Source: Plesiocystis pacifica SIR-1 (GTDB lineage: Bacteria; Myxococcota_A; Polyangia; Nannocystales; Nannocystaceae). From it: a stretch of DNA of 64,000 nt. Below the pieces are notes generated by a model that searched no databases, was not told the origin of the DNA, and saw only the letters and a program-made list of their open reading frames with translations. The stretch covers positions 62,001 through 126,000 of the forward strand of contig NZ_ABCS01000015.1 in NCBI RefSeq assembly GCF_000170895.1. The letters run 5' to 3'. Of the stretch, positions 57,706 to 64,000 are shown piece after piece; within the stretch, counting starts at the first letter, position 1, and each line of letters begins with the position of its first letter. The translations under genes were made by a program, and so were the position numbers.

Positions 57706-58353
57706 ATGGCCCTCACGATCGTGCCCGAAGCGCTCAATGACTACATCCACGAGCACACCACGCCCCAGTCCGAGCTCTTCGACCGACTCCGCGACGAGAC
57801 CCACGCCTCCCTCGAATGCCCCCAGATGCAGGTCGGCCGCATCGAGGGCGCCTTCCTCAAGCTGATGGTCCAGGTCAGCGGCGCCAGGCGGGTGCTCGAG
57901 GTCGGCACCTACAGCGGCTACTCCTCCCTGGCCATGGCCTCGGGCCTGCCCGAGGGCGGCGAGCTGATCACCTGCGACGTCGACCCCGAGGCCACCGCCG
58001 TCGCCCGCCGCTACTGGAGCGAGAGCCCGTGGGGCGACAAGATCGAGCTGCGCCTGGGCGACGCGACCCAGACCATCGCCGCCATGGCCGAGGCCGGCGA
58101 GCGCTTCGACCTGGCCTTCATCGACGCCGACAAGGGCAACTACATCCGCTACTGGGAGCTCATCGTCCCCATGCTCCCCGCCGGCGGCATCGTGCTCGCC
58201 GACAACACCCTGTGGAGCGGCCGGGTCGTCGACCCCCAAGAGCCCAGCGACCACGCGCTGGCCGACTTCAACCGCCACGTGCTCGCCGACGAGCGCGTCG
58301 AGAACGTGCTGCTCTCGATCCGCGACGGGGTCATGTTCGCCCGCAAGCGCTGA
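57706..58353 (+). CDS. SAM-dependent O-methyltransferase (CCoAOMT/class 3-like)
   Basis: This 215-residue protein is standard for the Methyltransf_3 family. Motif I is VLEVGTYSGYSSLAMASGLP near 63; the acidic loop is LITCDVDPEATAVARRYW; metal-binding/catalytic Asp in FDLAFIDADKGNYIRYWE near 134; then GGIVLADNTLWSGRVVDP. It methylates a catechol-like or small hydroxyl substrate with a divalent metal in the cytosol. The ATG at 57706 matches the family N-terminus. It stands alone; substrate unknown. Confidence 0.94.
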   Translation: MALTIVPEALNDYIHEHTTPQSELFDRLRDETHASLECPQMQVGRIEGAFLKLMVQVSGARRVLEVGTYSGYSSLAMASGLPEGGELITCDVDPEATAVARRYWSESPWGDKIELRLGDATQTIAAMAEAGERFDLAFIDADKGNYIRYWELIVPMLPAGGIVLADNTLWSGRVVDPQEPSDHALADFNRHVLADERVENVLLSIRDGVMFARKR

Positions 58354-58547
58354 GTCTTGGGCCTACAAAGACCCACGGAGGCTGACATCGGGACCAGCCC
58401 CGCGGGCTGACGAGGTGACGAGCCGAGCGAGTTCGAGCAGACGAAACGTCCACGCGCCCACGGGCGAAGTCTCCGTGTGCGGGTCGCTGGGGCTCGCCTT
58501 CGACCCACGCGCGCCCTCCAGCGGCGCCAGCCAGGATCCGCGGGCCG

Positions 58548-59582
58548 ATGGCACTGCGCTTGCTAAACTCCGACGACAACGTGGACGTGTCCATCGCCAA
58601 ACCCACCCCCGCCTCCCCCACCCTCGATCCCGCCAGGCTCGACCGGGACCTGAGCGCCATTCGCTCCGTGGTCCGGGGGCAGATCCACGGCAAGGACGAG
58701 ATCATCGATCTCGCGCTGATCTGCCTCGTCGCCCGGGGCCACCTGCTCATCGAGGACATCCCCGGCGTGGGCAAGAGCACCCTCGCCCGCGCCCTCGCGG
58801 CCGCCATCGGCGGGACCTTCTCGCGCATCCAGTTCACCAGCGACCTGCTGCCCGCCGACCTCCTCGGGGTCAACGTGTGGCGGGCCACCCAAGAGCAGTT
58901 CGAGTTCCGCCAGGGCCCGATCTTCGCCAACTTGGTCCTCGCCGACGAGGTCAACCGCGCGCCCCCGCGGACCCAGAGCGCCCTGCTCGAGGCCATGGCC
59001 GAGGGCCAGGTGTCCGTCGACGGCACCAGCCACCAGCTCCCGGCGCCCTTCGTCGTCATCGCGACCCAAAACCCCGAGGAGCACCACGGCACCTACCCCC
59101 TGCCCGAGTCCCAGCGCGACCGCTTCCTGCTCCGGCTGAGCATGGGCTACGCGAGCGCCGACATCGAGGCCGCCCTGCTGGTCAGCGGCGGCGTGGGGCC
59201 CTCGCCGCTCACCGAGGCCAAGTCCAACGCCGAGGGCCTCGGCGCGCCCACGGCCCTGCTCGATCTGCAGACCGCCGCGGCCGGGATTCACCTCCACCGC
59301 GACCTGGCCGGCTACGCCCAGCGCGTGGTCCAGACCACCCGGGACAGCCCCGAGATTCGTCTGGGCGTCAGCACCCGCGGGGCCCTGGCCTGGGTCGCCG
59401 CCGCCCGCAGCCGCGCGCTCATCGAGGGCCGCCCCGCCGTGCTCATCGACGACCTGCAAGAGCTCGCCGTGCCCGCCCTCGCCCACCGCATCGTCCCCGC
59501 CCAGGCCGGCAGCGGCGACCAGGTCGCCCTGGCCCAGGAGCTCGTCCGCGAGCTCATCGCCAGCGTCCCCGTCCCCGTCTGA
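58548..59582 (+). CDS. MoxR-family AAA+ ATPase
   Basis: 344 residues. Walker A LLIEDIPGVGKSTLARALAA near 73, Walker B LVLADEVNRAPPRTQSALLE near 130, sensor 1 FVVIATQNPEEHHGTYPLPE and RDRFLLRL. It is first of a four-gene cluster with a DUF58 protein, a transglutaminase and an AgmX-like protein. MoxR ATPases act as chaperones with DUF58/vWA partners; here the cluster resembles the peptide-modifying TgpA type. A downstream GTG start is possible. Confidence 0.95.
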   Translation: MALRLLNSDDNVDVSIAKPTPASPTLDPARLDRDLSAIRSVVRGQIHGKDEIIDLALICLVARGHLLIEDIPGVGKSTLARALAAAIGGTFSRIQFTSDLLPADLLGVNVWRATQEQFEFRQGPIFANLVLADEVNRAPPRTQSALLEAMAEGQVSVDGTSHQLPAPFVVIATQNPEEHHGTYPLPESQRDRFLLRLSMGYASADIEAALLVSGGVGPSPLTEAKSNAEGLGAPTALLDLQTAAAGIHLHRDLAGYAQRVVQTTRDSPEIRLGVSTRGALAWVAAARSRALIEGRPAVLIDDLQELAVPALAHRIVPAQAGSGDQVALAQELVRELIASVPVPV

Positions 59583-59595
59583 GTTCTAGAACGTC

Positions 59596-60657
59596 GTGGC
59601 GACCCGAAAGCCCAGCGAGCTCGAGCCCGTCGAGCGCCAAAAGAAGCTCCCGCTGATCCGCCGGATGCTGACGGCCTACGGCCGCAGCCTCGAGATCACC
59701 AAGGCCGGGTGGCTGTTCATCGTGCTCACCCTCGCGGTCGGCTTCGCGGCGATCAACTCCGGCGCCAACTTGCTGCACGTGCTGTTCGGCTGCCAGATCG
59801 GCCTGATCATCGCCAGCGGCATGCTCTCGGAGAACATGGTCCAGCGCGCCCGGGTCCAGCGCCGCGTCGCCTCGCCCCTGCACGCGGGCAGCCGCGGCGC
59901 CCTGGTCGTCGAGCTGACCAACGGGCGCGACGCCGGCGACATGATCTCGATCAGCGTCGAGGACGACGACCGCATCGAGAGCGCCGACCGGACCGAGCCC
60001 GTGTTCGCCGTCGCCGTACCCGGAGGCAAGGCCGCGACCATGCACACCAGCGTGACCATGAGCCGCCGGGGCCTGCACGCCCTGCCCAAGGCCGTCGTCG
60101 CCACGCGCTTCCCCTTTGGCTTGTTCGTCAAGCGCCGCGAGGTCTCGACCCGCGAGCGCGTGCTCGTCTACCCGCGCATCCACGACGTCGAGCTCGCGCC
60201 GATGTTCGACGACCGCCGCGGCCAGGGCGAGGCCCGCGGCGCCCGGGCCCGCGCGGGCGAGTTCTTTGGCCTGGCCGAGTACCGCGAGGGCCAGGAGATC
60301 CAGCGCATCCACTGGCCGGCCACGGCGCGCCTGGGCAAGCCGGTCATCCAGGAGTTCGAGGCCCGCGGCGAGACCGAGCGGGTGCTCTACCTGGCCCCTG
60401 GGGTCGGCGGGGAGCCGGGCTTCGAGGAGGCCGTGTCCGACGTCGCCTCCCAGATCGTCGCCCTGCTCCGCGAGGGCCGGGTCGCCACGGGCCTGCGCTA
60501 CGGCGACGAGCTCGTCGTCGAGCCCGACACGGGCCCGGCCCACGAGCGCCGCCTGCTCGAATTCCTGGCCCTCGTCGGCCTGCCCCACACCCACGCCCAG
60601 CCCGCGAAGGCTGCGAGTCCGCCCGCGCCCGCGCCCTCGGGGGAGGCCGCCGCGTGA
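59596..60657 (+). CDS. DUF58 membrane protein
   Basis: 353 residues from GTG 59596. Two adjacent hydrophobic segments near 38-78 (AGWLFIVLTLAVGFAAINSG and LLHVLFGCQIGLIIASGML), a beta-rich middle, and the DUF58 core FGLAEYREGQEIQRIHWPAT. It lies 13 bases after the MoxR gene. The partner transglutaminase start overlaps its stop (GTGA). It is a usual MoxR partner; the activity is unknown. Confidence 0.93.
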   Translation: MATRKPSELEPVERQKKLPLIRRMLTAYGRSLEITKAGWLFIVLTLAVGFAAINSGANLLHVLFGCQIGLIIASGMLSENMVQRARVQRRVASPLHAGSRGALVVELTNGRDAGDMISISVEDDDRIESADRTEPVFAVAVPGGKAATMHTSVTMSRRGLHALPKAVVATRFPFGLFVKRREVSTRERVLVYPRIHDVELAPMFDDRRGQGEARGARARAGEFFGLAEYREGQEIQRIHWPATARLGKPVIQEFEARGETERVLYLAPGVGGEPGFEEAVSDVASQIVALLREGRVATGLRYGDELVVEPDTGPAHERRLLEFLALVGLPHTHAQPAKAASPPAPAPSGEAAA

Positions 60658-62900
60658 TCCGCCTGCTCGAGAACCTGTCCCGGGTGCTCGGCGGGCGCGG
60701 CCACGGCATGGTCCGGCTGCGCGACACCCTGACCCTGCTCCAGGCCGCCATCGCCGTGCTGTGCGTGACCTTGGCCCACAGCGCGAGCTACTGGGCCGTC
60801 GGCGTCGCCGTGCTGCTCTCGGCCTGGGCCATGGTCCGACCGCTGCCGGAGGCGTCCACCACCCTCAGCCAGCGCCTGTGGACCGTGGGCATCGTCGCCG
60901 CGCTGATCCTCAGCGGCGTGCGGGCCTTCTACAGCAACGAGCTGCTCATCGCTGGCGTCGACTTCTTCTTGCTGCTCGTCGTCCAGCGCCTGTTCAACCG
61001 GCAAAAGACCCGCGAGCACATGCAGCTGCTGATGATCGGCGCGATGCTGATGGTCATCGCCGCGGTCGTCGACGCCGAGCTGCGCTACCCCTTCCTGCTC
61101 GCCCTCTACCTGCCCGTGGCGACCCTCGGCCTGCTCGTGGTCCACCTGCTCAGCGAGGGCGAGCGCCTCGGCAAGCGCGTGGCCTTCGAGGTCGACCGCT
61201 ACGCCTCCCGCCAGCTCGAGCGCCTCAACCGGGCGGCCCTACAGGTCGCGCTGATCGCCGCCGGCTTCGGCGTCGCGACCTTCCTGTTCTTCCCGCGCTT
61301 TGGCGCCGGGGTGTTCCTGCGCGGCAACGTGCTGAGCCAAGAGAGCGTGGGCTTCAGCGAGTCCGTGGCCCTGGGCGGCTTCGGGACCATCAAGAGCGAC
61401 GCGACGGTGGTCATGCACCTGCAGACCCTCGACGAGGGCGGCGTCCAGGCGCACGGCAGCCGGCCCACCTGGCACCTGCGCGGGAGCGCCTTCGACCAGT
61501 ACCAAGACGGCCGCTGGGGTCGGTCGACAGCCGCCCAAAAGCGCGATCTGAGGCCCACCCGCGGCTACTACGTCACCGGCGACGCGACCGGCGACGACGC
61601 CGAGGTCATCGCCTGGCCCTACCGCCACAGCGGCAGCACCGGCCAGACCCTCGACCCCCGGCCCATCCCCGGCTACGCCGCCCACGACGAGCTGCTCCGG
61701 GTCATGGTGACCATGGAGGACATCGGCACGGACCTGCTGTTCGCCGCCGGTCAGCCCCTGGCCTACTCGGTCACCCCGCGCAGCCAGCTCGACAGCCGCA
61801 ACAAGCTCGGCGCCGACGTCGACGGCCAGGCCCGGGTCCTCGACCGCCGCTCGGGGCCCATCCAGTACGAGTTCGTCAGCCGCGTGGGCGAGCCGACCCG
61901 CGCCGAGCTGCAGGCCGTCGGCGCGCCCGAAGTGCCCGAGAACCTCGACGCCTACCTGCAGCTCGACCCGCGCCTGAGCGAGGGCCTGCGCGAGCTCGCC
62001 GAGGAGGTCACCGCCGGCGCCGACACCCGCGTCGAGAAGGTCGAGGCCGTCGAGCAGTACCTGCTGCGAAACTACGCCTACACCCTCGACCAGCCCCTGT
62101 CCGAGCGCGTCCGCGCCGGCGAGCTCGACCCCATCGAGGGTTTTTTGTTCGACACCAAGGCCGGGCACTGCGAGTACTTCGCCTCGGCCATGGCCCTGAT
62201 GCTGCGCGAGGTCGGCGTGCCCACGCGCAACGTCAACGGCTTCTACGGCGCGCACTACAACCCCATCGGCGAGTTCTACGTGGTCCGCCAGGCCGACGCC
62301 CACTCCTGGGTCGAGGTCTACTTCGAGGATCTGGGCTGGGTGACCTTCGACCCGACCCCGCCGGCCGGGCGCACCGCGGGCGACGACGCGCCCCTGTTCC
62401 CGCGCCTGTCCGAGGTCGGCGACGCCCTGCGCGACGCCTACCTCGAGTACGTCATCGACTACGACCTCGAGACCCAGCTCGAGGTGCTCGAGAACTTCGG
62501 CGTCAAGCGAGAGGGCCGCAAGCTCGAGCTCGACTGGCAGCGCTTCGCCCCCTGGCTCGTCGGCGCCGGCTCGATCGTGTTCATCGTGCTCCTCGGTCGG
62601 CGCCTGCTCGGCCGCGGCCGCCACGTCGAGGCGCCCGAGGTGCTGATCTACCGCAAGCTGCTCACGACCATGCAAAAGCGCGAGCGCGGCCGCCACGAGC
62701 ACGAGTCCGCCCGGGCCTGGGCCAAGCGCCTGCGCGACGAGGGCGCGCCCGCGGCCGAGGTCGAGGCCCTGAGCCGCTTCGCCACCGCCTACGAGCTGCT
62801 CCGCTTCGGGCCCCGGGACGCCGAGGGCCGCGTCGAGCCGGCCCGCGTCGTCGAGCTCGAGCGCCTCGCCAAGGCCGTGCGCGAGAGCCCGAGCGAGTGA
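60654..62900 (+). CDS. TgpA-like transmembrane transglutaminase
   Basis: 748 residues. GTG start at 60654 overlaps the DUF58 stop. About six N-terminal membrane segments (residues 25-215), a long periplasmic part, then the transglutaminase-like domain with Cys-His-Asp: DTKAGHCEYFASAMALMLRE near 504, QADAHSWVEVYFEDLGW near 548, and FDPTPPAGR near 565. A further helix (FAPWLVGAGSIVFIVLLGRR near 640) anchors a cytosolic DUF4129-like tail (ARAWAKRLRDEG). The catalytic domain is probably periplasmic and modifies an envelope protein. Confidence 0.93.
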   Translation: MIRLLENLSRVLGGRGHGMVRLRDTLTLLQAAIAVLCVTLAHSASYWAVGVAVLLSAWAMVRPLPEASTTLSQRLWTVGIVAALILSGVRAFYSNELLIAGVDFFLLLVVQRLFNRQKTREHMQLLMIGAMLMVIAAVVDAELRYPFLLALYLPVATLGLLVVHLLSEGERLGKRVAFEVDRYASRQLERLNRAALQVALIAAGFGVATFLFFPRFGAGVFLRGNVLSQESVGFSESVALGGFGTIKSDATVVMHLQTLDEGGVQAHGSRPTWHLRGSAFDQYQDGRWGRSTAAQKRDLRPTRGYYVTGDATGDDAEVIAWPYRHSGSTGQTLDPRPIPGYAAHDELLRVMVTMEDIGTDLLFAAGQPLAYSVTPRSQLDSRNKLGADVDGQARVLDRRSGPIQYEFVSRVGEPTRAELQAVGAPEVPENLDAYLQLDPRLSEGLRELAEEVTAGADTRVEKVEAVEQYLLRNYAYTLDQPLSERVRAGELDPIEGFLFDTKAGHCEYFASAMALMLREVGVPTRNVNGFYGAHYNPIGEFYVVRQADAHSWVEVYFEDLGWVTFDPTPPAGRTAGDDAPLFPRLSEVGDALRDAYLEYVIDYDLETQLEVLENFGVKREGRKLELDWQRFAPWLVGAGSIVFIVLLGRRLLGRGRHVEAPEVLIYRKLLTTMQKRERGRHEHESARAWAKRLRDEGAPAAEVEALSRFATAYELLRFGPRDAEGRVEPARVVELERLAKAVRESPSE

Positions 62901-63439
62901 GGCTGAGCAGCCAGAGCTTCGGCGTCCTCGCCCTGGTGATCGCCGTCCTCGGCATCGCCATGTTCCGCGACCTGAGCGCGCTCGAGCCCGACACGCCGCA
63001 GCCCGCGGCCTCCCCTCCCCCACCGCTCCCCGAGGAGCCCGCCCACGCGCCAGCCATCGAGATCCCGGAGGACCCGCTCCCGAGCCAGATCGACTGCCTC
63101 CTCGATCCTGCGGGCCGGGGCTGCGAGGCGCTCCGCTCCCCCACGAAGGCCGCGGCCGAGTCCCACGGCAAGCTCGACGCGCGCGCCGTCGCCAGGGCCG
63201 TCAACCCGCTCCGAGCCGAGGCGCGAGCCTGCAACGAGCACGGTGCGCTCCCCGAGGGCGCCAAGGTCACCGTCGAGATGAGCGTCGAAGGCTCGACGGG
63301 GGCGGTCCTCGAGATCGCGCCCGCCGAAGAGCACGCGAACACCGAGGTCGCCCGGTGCGTCAGCGAGGTGCTCCGCGAGGCCCGCTTCGAGACCTTCCCA
63401 AGCGAGCGTCACCGCTTCTCGCTGCGGCTCCCGCTGTGA
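62897..63439 (+). CDS. AgmX/TonB C-terminal-like envelope protein
   Basis: 180 residues. Start GTG overlaps the transglutaminase stop. An N-terminal membrane anchor (FGVLALVIAVLGIAMFRD) and a Pro-rich linker precede a C-terminal domain (AEARACNEHGALPEGAKVTV, EMSVEGSTGAVLEIAP, CVSEVLREARFETFPSERHR). This matches the AgmX/PglI/TonB-type C-terminal fold of myxobacteria, in which a Cys in the first helix and one in CVSEV often pair. It is last of the MoxR cluster; a periplasm-spanning role is inferred. Confidence 0.85.
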   Translation: MRLSSQSFGVLALVIAVLGIAMFRDLSALEPDTPQPAASPPPPLPEEPAHAPAIEIPEDPLPSQIDCLLDPAGRGCEALRSPTKAAAESHGKLDARAVARAVNPLRAEARACNEHGALPEGAKVTVEMSVEGSTGAVLEIAPAEEHANTEVARCVSEVLREARFETFPSERHRFSLRLPL

Positions 63440-63452
63440 CCCAGCCAGTCCC

Positions 63453-64000
63453 CTAGGCCGGCTCGGCCTCGAGATTGCGCGCGTCCGATCGCTCGCGCAG
63501 GCGCAGCAGATAGGCGCGCAGCATGACCACGACCGAGACCAGGCTCGTGGGCACGAGCGCCGCCGCGATCACGAGCACGAAGGTGAGCACGAGGATCGCC
63601 AGGGCCCACAGCACCTCGGGCTGAACGGCGATGCTCCCCAGGTCGAAGATCAACAGGGGCAAGCCGATGACCAGGACCACCGGCCCCGCGTGGGCGGCCT
63701 TGCCGATCGCGCTCAGGGCCCAGTCGTGGTCCGCGGCCGCCAGCGCGGCCGCGTCGAGCACCGCCATGCCCTGGCGAGCCAGCAGCCCCGAGGCCAGGTA
63801 GAGCGCGGCCGCCAGCGCCAGCGGGATGAGCAGCAGCGGGACCAGGGTCCACGGCCCGGTCAGCTTCCAGCTCACCCGCAGGCCGCCCGCGACGACGCCG
63901 GGCCAAAAGCCCACGACCGCCCCGTAGCCGAAGGCCAGGGGCACCATCACGGCGTTCCCAGGGAGCTCGGGATCCTCGGCGGCCTCCGGCGGCGCGTCGC
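63453..64000 (-). CDS. Multi-pass membrane protein, unknown function (N-terminus off right edge)
   Basis: The reading frame continues past 64000, giving about 182 visible residues with stop at 63453. At least four hydrophobic segments: MVPLAFGYGAVVGFWPGVVA, TLVPLLLIPLALAAALYLAS, AGPVVLVIGLPLLIFDLGSI, LWALAILVLTFVLVIAAALV, followed by a short cytosolic tail rich in Arg and Glu. It resembles DUF4013/DUF975-type membrane proteins only in general form; no family assigned. It converges with the MoxR cluster. Confidence 0.75.
   Translation of the reverse strand, partial: DAPPEAAEDPELPGNAVMVPLAFGYGAVVGFWPGVVAGGLRVSWKLTGPWTLVPLLLIPLALAAALYLASGLLARQGMAVLDAAALAAADHDWALSAIGKAAHAGPVVLVIGLPLLIFDLGSIAVQPEVLWALAILVLTFVLVIAAALVPTSLVSVVVMLRAYLLRLRERSDARNLEAEPA

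Overview
The window reads as chromosome of a myxobacterium. It has very high GC with strong G/C in third codon positions. It also has an unusual density of eukaryote-like Ser/Thr kinases (four, with AAA-ATPase/TPR, TPR, pseudo-HPt and WD40 extensions), many Met-Cys lipoproteins, paired histidine kinases and an AgmX-like C-terminal domain. This gene mix resembles the Nannocystineae, but species and genus cannot be fixed from sequence alone. No tRNA, rRNA, CRISPR array, prophage or transposase was seen.

Layout. 1-7.1 kb: a kinase-ATPase-TPR gene cut by the left edge, lipoproteins and small hypotheticals, an Old Yellow Enzyme and a frameshifted small lipoprotein. 7.3-13.1 kb: a plus-strand series with a lipid kinase, an unknown (frameshifted) protein, a lipoprotein, a kinase with a degenerate HPt tail and a TusA-TusA-DsrE fusion, closed by three tandem hairpins. 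13.3-15.4 kb: an OmpA lipoprotein, a DUF883-like protein and an MscS channel. 15.9-20.2 kb: a minus-strand nickel operon (nikR, two lipoproteins, a TonB-dependent receptor) preceded by a perfect NikR-type operator. 20.2-28.3 kb: kinase-TPR, M61 peptidase, a scrambled patch with a broken dcd, a PAS-STAS protein and a frameshifted flavin halogenase. 28.3-33.2 kb: core and metabolic genes (di-haem peroxidase, rplM-rpsI, response regulator, NAD kinase, Rieske protein). 33.2-42 kb: a WD40 kinase, an ECF sigma factor with a subtilase, a YceI lipoprotein and a lipase-like pseudoenzyme. 42-47 kb: uppP, thrB, a DsbA-like protein and etfBA. 47.3-51.3 kb: two overlapping histidine kinase genes. 51.3-52.2 kb: repeats and a structure-rich noncoding stretch. 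52.2-57.3 kb: an aminotransferase-fold protein lacking its PLP lysine and a P-loop ATPase/TPR gene pair. 57.7-64 kb: an O-methyltransferase, a MoxR-DUF58-transglutaminase cluster, and a membrane protein cut by the right edge.

Most notable: (1) a NikR-governed outer-membrane nickel uptake operon with two His-containing lipoproteins; (2) two dispersed, hairpin-forming repeat families (called A and B here) that sit just after stop codons at four loci; (3) two well-conserved open genes that have lost their catalytic residue (lipase Ser to Gly, aminotransferase Lys to Ser); (4) an unassigned two-gene ATPase/TPR system; (5) four genes each broken by one single-base indel, three in G/C runs, which may be sequencing errors and should be checked before any is called a pseudogene. 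Element and family names other than standard ones are working labels.
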